Positions 49,499 to 58,322 of a DNA stretch of 64,000 bases are shown one piece after another. How positions within the stretch are numbered: the first letter of the stretch is position 1; the number at the start of each line of letters is the position of its first letter. Under the pieces are notes generated by a model. The model saw nothing but the letters and a program-made list of their open reading frames with translations, did not search any database and had not been told where the DNA came from. The DNA comes from Planctomycetota bacterium (lineage in GTDB: Bacteria > Planctomycetota > J058). Made by a program: the position numbers and the translations under genes. Location: positions 1 to 64,000 of the forward strand of contig JAMLIC010000037.1 in NCBI GenBank assembly GCA_023954375.1, given 5' to 3'.

Positions 49499-51610
49499 TT
49501 GGACGAGGACCCGCTCGTCGGCCTCGTGCTCGCCGGCTGCCGGATCGAGCGGCCGCTCGGCCGCGGCGGCATGGGCGCCGTCTACCTGGCGCGCGACGCC
49601 GCCGGCGACGAGGTCGTCGTCAAGGTCCTGGCCCCCGAGGTGGCGCTCGACCCGCAGGTGCGCCGCCGCTTCGCGCGCGAGGGCGACGCCCTCGGCCGCC
49701 TCCCGCCCCACCCCGCCCTCGTCCGGCTGCGCGCGGTCGCGGCCGATGCCGAGCCGCCGGCGATCGTCATGGACCTCGTCGAGGGCGCCCCCCTCTCGCG
49801 CCTGGCCCGCGGTGGTCAGGACCGCCTCGCCCCGCTGGCGATCGCCCGCGCCGGGCGCGACGTGGCCGGCGCGCTGGCCGTGGTCCACGCGCAGGGGCTC
49901 CTCCACCGCGACGTCAAGCCGGCCAACGTCATCGTGCGCCCCGACGGCCGGGCCACCCTCGTCGACTTCGGCGTCGCGCGCGACGCCTTCCGCTCCGGGC
50001 TCACGCGCTCGGGCCACATGGTCGGCTCGACCCACTTCATGGCCCCCGAGCAGTGGCGCGGCGACCCGCTCGACGCGCGCGCCGACCTCTACGGGCTCGG
50101 CGCCACGCTCTACCACGCCCTGACCGGCCGGCCGCCCTGCACGGGCGCCGACCCGGCCGAGCTCATGGACCGCGTGCTCGCCGGCGACGTGGCGCCCCCG
50201 CGCCAGCTCGCGCCCGAGGTCCCCCTCGAGCTCGAGCGCGTCGTCCTGCAGCTCCTCTCCGCCGACCCCCGCTTCCGCTACCCGCGCGCGGGCGACGTGG
50301 CCGACGACCTGGAGCGCGTCCTCGCCGGCCAGCCGGCGCGCTACCCGTGCCTCGTGCCCGACGGCGGCCCGCGCCTCGCGCTCCTCCCCGGGCGGCGCTT
50401 CACCCTCGGGCGCGACCCGGGCTGCGAGGTCGCCCTCGAGCACCCCACGGTCAGCCGCGAGCACGCGCAGCTCCGCCGCGAGGACGGCGGCTGGGTGCTG
50501 CGCGACCTGCGGAGCAGCTACGGCACGCGGGTCAACGACGAGCGCCTCGCCGGCGCGCGGGCGCTGGCCCACGGCGACGTGGTGCGCGTGGGCGACGTGC
50601 GCCTGCGCTTCGACGACCCCCTGGCCGCGGCGCGCGCGGTCAGGGCGGACGCCGCGGTCGCCGAGCCGGCGCGCGAGGCGCGCGCGCCGGCGCTCGTCGA
50701 CCTGCTCGCCGCCCGGGGCGACCCGCGCGCCGCGCTGGCGCTGCTCGAGCGGCTGGCGCCCGACCCGCTCGAGGACCTGGCCATCGCCGCGCTCCTGGGC
50801 CAGGAGGCGGCCGCCGCGAGCGCCTGGCGGCCGGAGGACGGCGCCCTCGCGGCCCGGTCGCTGGCGCGGCTCGCCGGCGGCGACCCGGGCGGCCTCGAGG
50901 GCTGGCTCGGCTGGTGGTGCGGCGCCCGCGCCACCCTCCCGGCGCAGCTCGTCCCCGAGGGCCGCGCCCCGTGGGCGGCGCGCGTCGTCGTCGGCGGCGC
51001 GGCCCGCGACGTGACGCTCGAGGCCGGCGCCCCGCCGCTGCAGGTCGGGCGCGACGAGCGCTGCGGGCTCGTGCTCGACCACGGCGAGGTCTCGCGCCTG
51101 CACGCGACGCTCCTGCGGCTGCATCGCCGCGTGGTCGTGCGCGACGAGGGCAGCCGCTCGGGGACGCGCCTCCTCGGCCGCCCCGTGCGCGCCGCGTTCG
51201 TCGAGCCGCACGCCGAGCTGGCGCTGGGACCGGTGCGGCTGCGGGTGGAGGCGGCCGACGACCTGCCCGGGCTGCCGCGCGCGGGCCCCTTCCACCTCGT
51301 CGACGCGCCGCGCTTCGAGCGCCTCGCCGCGCTCGCCCACCCCTCGACCGCCACCGGCCTGGTCGCCTGCCTGCACGAGGCGCGCGCCGCCGCGGGGGCC
51401 GACGCGCTCGCCCGGGCGCTCGCGCCCGACGACGCCCCCGGGCTGGCGCGCGACCTGCGCGAGACCCTCGCGCGCCGCGCCGCCCTCGCCCGCGCCGTCC
51501 TTCCGCGCCTGCTGGGGGCGGACCCGGGCGACGACCTCGGCGCCTGGGGCGCGCTCCTCGCCCGGCGCCGCGGGGGGCTCGGGCCGCAGGTCGGGCATCT
51601 TCATGCGTGA
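49499..51610 (+). CDS. Soluble Ser/Thr kinase with two FHA domains
   Basis: 703 residues, no membrane helix. The kinase domain is about 10-275: GRGGMGAVY, H136-R137-D138 (HRDVKPAN), VDFG and a loop ending GSTHFMAPEQWRG. FHA domain 1 is about 290-380: R305 (TLGRDPGCEV) and S319-R320-E321-H322. FHA domain 2 is about 508-590: R518 (QVGRDERCGL) and S532-R533-L534-H535. Both keep the residues that hold phosphothreonine. Between them is a helical linker. It could therefore bind phosphorylated arms such as those on neighbouring kinases. The start is TTG 49499, with AGGAG at good distance; its base is 2 nt from the preceding stop. Confidence 0.88.
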   Translation: MDEDPLVGLVLAGCRIERPLGRGGMGAVYLARDAAGDEVVVKVLAPEVALDPQVRRRFAREGDALGRLPPHPALVRLRAVAADAEPPAIVMDLVEGAPLSRLARGGQDRLAPLAIARAGRDVAGALAVVHAQGLLHRDVKPANVIVRPDGRATLVDFGVARDAFRSGLTRSGHMVGSTHFMAPEQWRGDPLDARADLYGLGATLYHALTGRPPCTGADPAELMDRVLAGDVAPPRQLAPEVPLELERVVLQLLSADPRFRYPRAGDVADDLERVLAGQPARYPCLVPDGGPRLALLPGRRFTLGRDPGCEVALEHPTVSREHAQLRREDGGWVLRDLRSSYGTRVNDERLAGARALAHGDVVRVGDVRLRFDDPLAAARAVRADAAVAEPAREARAPALVDLLAARGDPRAALALLERLAPDPLEDLAIAALLGQEAAAASAWRPEDGALAARSLARLAGGDPGGLEGWLGWWCGARATLPAQLVPEGRAPWAARVVVGGAARDVTLEAGAPPLQVGRDERCGLVLDHGEVSRLHATLLRLHRRVVVRDEGSRSGTRLLGRPVRAAFVEPHAELALGPVRLRVEAADDLPGLPRAGPFHLVDAPRFERLAALAHPSTATGLVACLHEARAAAGADALARALAPDDAPGLARDLRETLARRAALARAVLPRLLGADPGDDLGAWGALLARRRGGLGPQVGHLHA

Positions 51611-51635
51611 GGCACCGGTCCGCGAGGTCACGCCG

Positions 51636-51641
51636 TAGGAT
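51636..51641 (+). promoter_or_regulatory. Possible -10 element (TAGGAT) for the M20 peptidase gene
   Basis: TAGGAT ends 8 nt before the ATG at 51650, which would give a nearly leaderless message. No good -35 is visible. Confidence 0.25.
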
Positions 51642-51649
51642 CGGCCCCC

Positions 51650-53080
51650 ATGACCCGACCGCTCCTCCTGCTCCTCGCCCTGGCCCTGCCCGCCCTCGCC
51701 GGCGGCCCCTTCGACGTGGCCGCCCCGGCGCCCGCGGGCCTCGACCGCGCCGCCGCGCAGCGCGAGACGCGGGCGCTCCTCGAGGCGCTGATCCGCGTCG
51801 ACACGCGCAACCCGCCGGGCAACGAGCGGGCGGCGGCGGAGGTGATCGCCGCGGCGCTCGAGGGGGTCGACGGTGTCACCGTCCACGTCCTCGACGCGGG
51901 CGACGGGCGCGCGAACCTGATCGCCCGCCTCGCGGCAGCCCGCCCGACGGCGCGGCCGGTGGTCGTCATGGGCCACATGGACACGGTCGGCGTGCAGGAG
52001 GACCGCTGGACGACGCCGCCGCTCGAGCCGACGGAGAAGGACGGCTACCTCTACGGGCGCGGCGCGATCGACGACAAGGGCATGCTCGCCGCCGCGGTCG
52101 TGGCCCTGCGCGCCCTGGCCGCCCGGCGCGACGCGCTCGCCCGCGACGTCGTGCTCCTGGCCACGGCCGCCGAGGAGGGCGGCCCGCCCGTCGGCGTCGA
52201 CCTCGTGCTCGAGCGCCACCGCGACCTCCTGGGCGACCCGGAGTTCGCGCTCAACGAGGGCGGGCGCGTGCGCCTCCGCGGCGGCCGCGTCGAGGTCGTG
52301 AGCATCCAGACGACCGAGAAGGTGCCCTACAACGTGCGCCTCACCGCCACCGGCCGCAGCGGCCACGGCTCGGTCCCGCTGCCCGACAACGCCCTCGCCG
52401 CGCTCGCGCGCGCCGCCGGGCGCCTGCACGCCTGGCGGGCGCCGGTGCGGCTGAACGAGACGACGCGGCTGTTCTTCCGCGGCCTGGCGCAGGTCGAGGC
52501 CGACCCCGACGTCCGCCGGGCCATGCTGGAGGTGGCCGGCGACGACGCCGCCCGCGCGGCCGCGGCGGCGGACCTGCTCTCGGGCGACCCGGGGCACGCG
52601 GCCGTCCTGCGCAGCGCGGCGGCGCTGACGCTGCTCCAGGGCGGGATCCGGAGCAACGTGATCCCCTCCGAGGGCGGCGCGACGTTCAACCTGCGCGTGC
52701 TCCCGGGAGACGACCCGGCGGCCCTGCTCGCGGCCATGCAGGCGGCCGCCGATGAGCCGACGGTCACGCTCGCGCTCGACCGACCGCCCGCGGCGCCGCC
52801 GGCGCCCTCGCCGGTCGACTCGCCGCTCTTCCGGGCCCTGGCCGACGCGGCGACGACGATGGCCCCGGGCGCGGTCGTCGTCCCCTACATGTCGACGGGC
52901 GCGACCGACGGCGCGGCCCTGCGCGCGGCGGGGATCCCGACGTACGGGATCCTGCCGTTCCCGCTCGAGGCCGAGGACGCCCGGCGCATGCACGGCGACG
53001 ACGAGCGGGTGCCGGTCGCGGCGCTCGGCTGGGGGGCGGAGCTGCTCTACCGCACGCTGCAGGGGGTGGCGGCGCGGTGA
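51650..53080 (+). CDS. Secreted M20-family metallopeptidase
   Basis: 476 residues. A signal peptide of about 18 residues (RPLLLLLALALPALAGG) indicates export. The zinc-binding residues of family M20 are visible: His in VMGHMDTVG, the bridging Asp in GRGAIDDKGM, Glu-Glu in AAEEGG and the C-terminal His in RMHGDDERV. The dimerisation domain includes the RSGHGS loop. It resembles carboxypeptidase/dipeptidase-type M20 enzymes, cutting C-terminal or acyl-amino-acid bonds; the substrate is unknown. It lies 39 bp after the FHA kinase and may be co-transcribed or use the TAGGAT box. It converges with the hydrolase gene. Confidence 0.9.
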   Translation: MTRPLLLLLALALPALAGGPFDVAAPAPAGLDRAAAQRETRALLEALIRVDTRNPPGNERAAAEVIAAALEGVDGVTVHVLDAGDGRANLIARLAAARPTARPVVVMGHMDTVGVQEDRWTTPPLEPTEKDGYLYGRGAIDDKGMLAAAVVALRALAARRDALARDVVLLATAAEEGGPPVGVDLVLERHRDLLGDPEFALNEGGRVRLRGGRVEVVSIQTTEKVPYNVRLTATGRSGHGSVPLPDNALAALARAAGRLHAWRAPVRLNETTRLFFRGLAQVEADPDVRRAMLEVAGDDAARAAAAADLLSGDPGHAAVLRSAAALTLLQGGIRSNVIPSEGGATFNLRVLPGDDPAALLAAMQAAADEPTVTLALDRPPAAPPAPSPVDSPLFRALADAATTMAPGAVVVPYMSTGATDGAALRAAGIPTYGILPFPLEAEDARRMHGDDERVPVAALGWGAELLYRTLQGVAAR

Positions 53081-53107
53081 GCCCGACGCCAGGGCGCGCC
53101 GCGCCCG

Positions 53108-54013
53108 TCACGCCGCGCGCGCGGCCCGCTCGTGCGCGGCGAGGACGTGCCCGGCGAGCGCGTCGACGAGCTGCGGCCAGGCGCCCTCGGGGAGGCAGTG
53201 GCCCAGGCCCGGCACCACGGCCAGGCGGGAACCCGGGATCGCGGCCGCGGTGGCCCGCCCGGCCTCGAGCGGGACGAGCGGGTCGGCCTCGCCGTGGAGG
53301 ACCAGCGTCGGCGCGCGCAGGCGGCGCAGCGCGTGCGTCCGCTGCGGGGCGGCGAGGATCGCCGCCATCTGCCGGGCGAAGCCGCGCGGCGCGTGGCAGC
53401 GGTCGTACGAGCGCGCCGCGAGCTCGCGCAGCGACTCGTCTTCGACCGGGTAGCCCGGGCCCGAGATCGCCCGCGCGAGGAGCACGCCGCACTCGATCGC
53501 CTCCTCGCGCGTGCGCGGGGCGCCGCGCCCGAGCAGCGCCTTGACGGCCCCGTACTGCCCGACGTAGCGGCCGCCGGGCGTCGACATGAGCGACGCGAGC
53601 GACAGCACCCGGTCGGGGCGGCCGAGCGCCATCGTCTGCGCGATCATGCCGCCCATGGAGATCCCCGCGACGTGCGCCGCGGGCAGCCCGAGGTGGTCGA
53701 GGAGGCCGGCGGCGTCGGCGGCCATGTCGTCGAGCCGGTAGGGGCTCGTCACCGCGAGCCCGAGGAGCGCCCGGACGACGAGCCAGCGCAGGGGCGGGAC
53801 GCCCAGGTGCTCGAGCTGGGTCGACAGCCCGGCGTCGCGGTTGTCGAAGCGGATCACCCGCAGCCCGCGGTCGGCGAGCATCTCGACGAAGGGGTCGGGC
53901 CAGTGGATGAGCTGGGCGCCGACGCCCATGATCAGCAGCACCGGCGGCCCGCCCGCGGGCCCCGTGACGTCGTACTCCAGCTCCACCTCGGGGGACACGC
54001 GCGCGCGGGGCAT
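53108..54013 (-). CDS. Alpha/beta-fold hydrolase
   Basis: 301 residues, cytoplasmic. The nucleophile elbow is GISMGG, the acid is Asp in LHGEADPLVPL and the base is His in VPGLGHCLPEG, a complete Ser-Asp-His triad. The oxyanion region LLIMGVGAQLIHWPDPF and DNRDAGLS match the common esterase/haloperoxidase-like subgroup. Substrate unknown. Start ATG 54013. The gap to the RRM gene (54014-54178, 165 bp) shows no gene. Confidence 0.9.
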   Translation of the reverse strand: MPRARVSPEVELEYDVTGPAGGPPVLLIMGVGAQLIHWPDPFVEMLADRGLRVIRFDNRDAGLSTQLEHLGVPPLRWLVVRALLGLAVTSPYRLDDMAADAAGLLDHLGLPAAHVAGISMGGMIAQTMALGRPDRVLSLASLMSTPGGRYVGQYGAVKALLGRGAPRTREEAIECGVLLARAISGPGYPVEDESLRELAARSYDRCHAPRGFARQMAAILAAPQRTHALRRLRAPTLVLHGEADPLVPLEAGRATAAAIPGSRLAVVPGLGHCLPEGAWPQLVDALAGHVLAAHERAARAA

Positions 54014-54178
54014 GTGGCCAGTCTGGGCGCCGCCGTGATGATCGTCAAGCGCGCGGCGACGCGGCGCGGCGGGAGCCCGTTGCGGCGCCGCGGGTTCGTC
54101 GGCGGGGGGGCCTCCGGAACGTCACGGGGCCGCCCGTCCCTCGACGAGCGGCCCCGCGCCGCGTGACTCGCGCCTCGG

Positions 54179-54553
54179 CTAGTAGCCGCCGCGGCCCCGG
54201 CCGCCGCCGCCGCCGCCGTAGCCACCACGGCCCCCGCCGCCGCCGCCGCCGTAGCCACCACGGCCGCCGCCGCCGCCGCCGTAGCCGCCGCCGCCGCCGC
54301 CGCCGCGCGGCTCCCGCGGACGGGCCTCGTTGACCGTCAGGCTGCGGCCGTTCACCTGGCTGCCGTTCAGCGCCTCGATCGCCGCGTTGGCCTCGGTGTC
54401 GTTCGCCATCTCGACGAAGCCGAAGCCGCGCGGGCGGCCCGTGTCACGGTCCATGACGATGTTCGCCCGGGTGACCTGGCCGTACGGCTCGAAGAGGGCG
54501 CGGACGTCCTCCTCGGTGGCGGTGTAAGGGAGATTACCGACGTAGATGTTCAT
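54179..54553 (-). CDS. Gly-rich RRM RNA-binding protein
   Basis: 124 residues. One RNA-recognition motif (1-80) with RNP2 IYVGNLPY and RNP1 RGFGFVEM, then a 40-residue tail of Gly runs with RGGYGGG units. This is the plan of cyanobacterial and planctomycete single-RRM proteins linked to cold or stress responses and RNA chaperoning. ATG 54553 is chosen because the RRM begins there; upstream in-frame residues are unrelated. The 216-bp gap upstream (54554-54769) holds no gene. The tail's codon use (GGC/GGT runs) makes tandem DNA repeats at 54190-54310. Confidence 0.92.
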   Translation of the reverse strand: MNIYVGNLPYTATEEDVRALFEPYGQVTRANIVMDRDTGRPRGFGFVEMANDTEANAAIEALNGSQVNGRSLTVNEARPREPRGGGGGGGYGGGGGGRGGYGGGGGGGRGGYGGGGGGRGRGGY

Positions 54554-54769
54554 CCAGATCTCAGCTTGCCCGACGAGAGAGACCAGAGACCGAGGCGCGA
54601 ACCCGGGCACGGTTGCGTAGGCCTGACTCCGCCGAGGTGGACACCCACCTCCGAGGGGTCGACGTTCATTCTAAGAGCCCCGCGCCGGCTTGGCGAGGTG
54701 CGTGACCGCCCCGGGCGCGCGAAGCCGTGGCGCTGCGCCGAGATGGCGTCGCGGTCGGCGAGTGATGGG

Positions 54770-56578
54770 TCAGCGATGTCCCGCCTCGTCGTCGACCTCC
54801 GGGGCGCAGAGCACCACGAGTTCCAGCAGCTCGAACTCTCCCGGCCGGAGGTCGGGGTCGAGTCGGATGGCGTGCACGAGGGCGTCCTCGAACCAGACGT
54901 GCATCGTCGACGCGTCGTCGCGCAGGCGAGTCCACGCGATGCGCTCCCAGTTGGCGCGGTCGCCGGTGGCCGACGACTTCCACGAGCGCGCGTGCGAGAA
55001 GTCCTCGTCCGGCCCCCTCCAGAACACCTTCACGTGCGGGGCGGTGCCAGCCTGATTGCGGCTCCGGTAGCGCAGGCGGAGCCCACGGGCGCGCCGCGCC
55101 TCCGGCAGCATGAAGACGGCGCTCGGGGTGTGGCCCGTCAGGCGAGCGGCGTGCCCGCGCCACTCGAGCTCCCGGGTCGATGCCGGGACCAGCGGGAGCG
55201 GCACCTCGCGCGCGGGTGGGGCGTCGCGCAAGGCGCGGAACGCCCCCACCTCCGCCCGGCGGAGCATGGGCATGTAGTCCTTGAGCACGTCGTGGTGCGG
55301 GTGCAGCCACCCCGCGTGGCGCGCCACCAGCACGTCCGCCGTGGTCCCCGCGCGCATGTCCCGCTCGAACGCGCCCAGCGCCTCGCGCATGTACCACGCG
55401 TAGTCCAGGCCCGCCCTCGTGTTCGGGACGAGGAGGACGAGCGCGGCGCCGAGGAGCGCCGCGCGACCGGCCGCGGCGAGCCGCGGCGGGCCGTAGAGCG
55501 TGAAGGTGACGTACGCGGCGCACCAGAGCGGCGCCATGAGGAGCACGTAGCGCGGCTCGAAGCCGTCCCGGCTGCTCCCGATGGCCAGGCCCAGCGCCGC
55601 GAGGCCCGCCATGAGCGCCGCGAGGCCGCCGACCCGCTCCCGCTCGTGCGGGCGCTCGCGCCAGGCCCAGGCGAGCCCGACTCCGGCCGCCGCGAGCACG
55701 AGCCCCGCGACGACCCCCGAGAGCGGCCACAGCGGCTGCGCCCCGGGGCCCAGCCCGACCGTCGTCACCTTCGCCGCGGCAAGGAGCTTCCCCGACATCC
55801 CCGCGTTGCTCGGATGGTAGGGGACGGGCTCGTAGCCCACGAAGTAGAGCCCGGCGAGCGCCGTCGCCGCCGCCCCGAGGCCGATCGCCACGCGCGCGCG
55901 GCGGCGCGTCCCCGGCACCAGCGCGCGCCGGTGGCGCAGGCCCACCCACACCGCCCAGGCGGCGAGCGGCGGCACGAGCCCCACGCCGTTGCCGCCGCAC
56001 AGCGGCAGGAGCAGCGCGGCGACCCCCGTCACGACGGCGGCCCGGGTCGGGTCGTCCGCCGCGCGCAGGAGCGCCACGAGGACGAGGCCGACCAGGAGCG
56101 TCGAGGCGTAGAACTGGACCTGCCAGCCCCAGAGCAGGTTCACCGCGTGGCCGAGGTGCAGGAGCGCCAGGGGGACGAAGGCGTCCGTCAGCCGCGGCGC
56201 CCCGCGGGCGCGCTCGAGGCCCACGAGCAGCGCGAGCGCCAGGGCGGCCGTCGCGAGCGCGTCGAAGACCATCGGGATCCGGAAGTCGATGACGACGGCG
56301 TGGAGCGCCAGGAGCAGGAGGCGCGGGAGCAGGACGCGATGCTCGTTGTGCTGCGACCACAGCCAGTCGAGCGTGACCGGCTGGGCGCGCGTGAGGGTCG
56401 GGACCATGTCCCAGCCGTCGGTGTAGGGCACGTTGCTGCCGTAGCGCAGGATCAGCCACAGCGCGGCGAGCGTCGACCCGGCCCACGCGAGCCCCACGAC
56501 GGCGCGCGTCGCGAGTCGGCGCCATCGCCCGGTCGGCCTCCCGGGGAACGGGACGGGCTTGTCGTCAGCGCGGCTCAT
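54770..56578 (-). CDS. Polytopic membrane protein of the glycan operon
   Basis: 602 residues with about ten membrane helices to residue 400. A first-loop acidic motif (NVPYTDGWDM) resembles GT-C glycosyltransferases. A C-terminal soluble beta-rich domain of about 170 residues (RLTGHTPSAVFMLPEARR, HVKVFWRGPDEDF, MHVWFEDALVHAIRL) follows. No exact family assigned. Start ATG 56578 overlaps the preceding gene by 14 nt. It is the last gene of the glycan operon. Confidence 0.7.
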   Translation of the reverse strand: MSRADDKPVPFPGRPTGRWRRLATRAVVGLAWAGSTLAALWLILRYGSNVPYTDGWDMVPTLTRAQPVTLDWLWSQHNEHRVLLPRLLLLALHAVVIDFRIPMVFDALATAALALALLVGLERARGAPRLTDAFVPLALLHLGHAVNLLWGWQVQFYASTLLVGLVLVALLRAADDPTRAAVVTGVAALLLPLCGGNGVGLVPPLAAWAVWVGLRHRRALVPGTRRRARVAIGLGAAATALAGLYFVGYEPVPYHPSNAGMSGKLLAAAKVTTVGLGPGAQPLWPLSGVVAGLVLAAAGVGLAWAWRERPHERERVGGLAALMAGLAALGLAIGSSRDGFEPRYVLLMAPLWCAAYVTFTLYGPPRLAAAGRAALLGAALVLLVPNTRAGLDYAWYMREALGAFERDMRAGTTADVLVARHAGWLHPHHDVLKDYMPMLRRAEVGAFRALRDAPPAREVPLPLVPASTRELEWRGHAARLTGHTPSAVFMLPEARRARGLRLRYRSRNQAGTAPHVKVFWRGPDEDFSHARSWKSSATGDRANWERIAWTRLRDDASTMHVWFEDALVHAIRLDPDLRPGEFELLELVVLCAPEVDDEAGHR

Positions 56579-58322
56579 GGTCCACCTCGTCGGCCACGCG
56601 CTCGTAGACCGTGGTCCACCCGACCCGGTGCACGAGGCGCCAGCGGTCCGGGTAAGCCTGCACCGCCGGCGTGGCGTAGCGGCGAGTCAGGTCGAGGAAG
56701 GTCAGGTTGTCGATGACGACGTAGGAGACGGGCACCGCCTCGAGCAGGCGCTGCGCCCGGGCGGGGTCGACCTCGAGGGGCGGGAAGACCGAGGGCCGGC
56801 CGATCCGCAGCCACGCGAGGTGCGGCGCGATGCTCGCGACGACGGCGTCCGCCGGGGCGCGGGCCCCGATCCAGTGGATCACCTCGTCCCACGCGGCCCA
56901 GTCGGCGTCGTAGTAGAAGAGCCGCGGGCCCGCCCGGCCCTGGCCGGCGACGTAGGTCGGGCCCTCGTCCTGGCGGTAGCGGTACGCGGCCTGGACCGAG
57001 TAGACCAGCATGAGCAGCGCCGCCGCGAGCGCGCCGATGAGGGCCGCGCGCCCCGCGCGGGGCCGGCCCCGCGCGGCCAGGGCGCCCTGGAGGCCGGCCG
57101 CCCCGGCGACCAGGCCGATCGCGAGGAAGGGCTGCAGCGGCGTCAGGTAGCGGACGAACTGGATCGGCCAGGGAGTGCTGCACACGAGGAGCGTCGCCAC
57201 GAGCGCGTAGAGGGGGCCGAGGGGGTGGCCGCGGCGGGCGATGCGGACGAGCCCCCCGATGGCGAGGAGCCCCAGCGCCGCCAGCGGGAAGGCGACGAGG
57301 TCGGCCAGGTGGCGCAGCCTGCGATGCAGCGCCTGGGGGCGGAGCGCCAGCCGGCGCCAGTCGGGCTCCGTGGCGCTGATGGTCTCGCCCAGGGCGAGCG
57401 GCATGCGGGCCGCGTGCCGCACGAGGCGCGCCGTCAGGTCCGCGGCGGAGAGCCGCCCGAGCTCCGGCCTGAACGGGTCGAGGAGCGCGACGTTCTCCCG
57501 GTAGGTCACGTTGTTGAACTGGTAGGGCGCCCGCTGGTACTCGTAGGCCGGCGCGCGCCAGTCGTCGCTCGCCTGCACGCGGGCGACGTGCGCCTGCCAG
57601 GCCACCACGGGGATGAGGGCGACCGCCGCCCGGGCGAGCCCCTGGCGCCAGCGGCGCCGCAGGAGCGCCTCGCCGACCCACGCGGCGAGGAGCGCCACCC
57701 CGGCCGTCCGGAGGAGCGCCGCGGCTGCGCCCAGCGCGCCCGCGAGCGCGAGGTGCCGCGGCCGCTCGTCCCCGCGCGTCCGCTCGACCACGAGCGCGAG
57801 GAGGACCCCCAGCAGGGCGTACGGCAGCTCCGCGAAGAGCAGGTCCGAGAGGAACAGCGAGAGCCCGTGCAGGGTCGGGATGAGCGCGGCGGCCAGCGCG
57901 AGGCCGGTCGGGAGGAGCCGGCGGGCCAGCGCGAAGCAGGCGACGGCGTAGAGCGCGTGGAGGACGCAGTAGGTGACCCGCAGCCAGGGGCCGACCGCCT
58001 CCGGCGCGGCGCTGCCGGCGAGCGCCTGGTGCGCCGCGACGAGCGCGGGGAGGAGCGGCGGGTACTGCACGGCCTCGGGCGCGCCGGGCTCGTTCAGCAG
58101 CCGGTAGCCGCGCCCCTCGTGGAGGGAGGTGCCGAGGATGTGGTAGACGCCCGCGTCGTACCGCAGGTCCATCGCGCCGCCCAGGCGCGGCGCCCAGAGG
58201 AGCGCCACGGCCGCGAGCAGGAGCAGGACGCACCGACGGTCGGCGGGGCGCCAGGTGGCGTCCGCCGCCGCCGACGCTCGCGGCGGCGCCGCCGCGCCTC
58301 CCTCGCGCGCCGTCTCGACCAT
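56565..58322 (-). CDS. GT-C-type membrane glycosyltransferase
   Basis: 585 residues, about eleven membrane helices. The first periplasmic loop has MDLRYDAGVYHILGTSLHEG, an Asp-containing motif typical of GT-C enzymes that use polyprenyl-phosphate sugars. The C-terminal soluble part (about 490-585) has YYDADWAAWDEVIHWI and VIDNLTFLDLTRRYA. The family is the broad PMT/ArnT-like group; the acceptor is unknown. ATG 58322 follows GGGGAGG and overlaps the previous stop (ATGA). Confidence 0.8.
   Translation of the reverse strand: MVETAREGGAAAPPRASAAADATWRPADRRCVLLLLAAVALLWAPRLGGAMDLRYDAGVYHILGTSLHEGRGYRLLNEPGAPEAVQYPPLLPALVAAHQALAGSAAPEAVGPWLRVTYCVLHALYAVACFALARRLLPTGLALAAALIPTLHGLSLFLSDLLFAELPYALLGVLLALVVERTRGDERPRHLALAGALGAAAALLRTAGVALLAAWVGEALLRRRWRQGLARAAVALIPVVAWQAHVARVQASDDWRAPAYEYQRAPYQFNNVTYRENVALLDPFRPELGRLSAADLTARLVRHAARMPLALGETISATEPDWRRLALRPQALHRRLRHLADLVAFPLAALGLLAIGGLVRIARRGHPLGPLYALVATLLVCSTPWPIQFVRYLTPLQPFLAIGLVAGAAGLQGALAARGRPRAGRAALIGALAAALLMLVYSVQAAYRYRQDEGPTYVAGQGRAGPRLFYYDADWAAWDEVIHWIGARAPADAVVASIAPHLAWLRIGRPSVFPPLEVDPARAQRLLEAVPVSYVVIDNLTFLDLTRRYATPAVQAYPDRWRLVHRVGWTTVYERVADEVDHEPR

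Noticed and set aside
54190..54310. Tandem CCGCCG-type repeats resembling an array
   Set aside because: They are Gly codons of the RRM protein tail, not a CRISPR or satellite.
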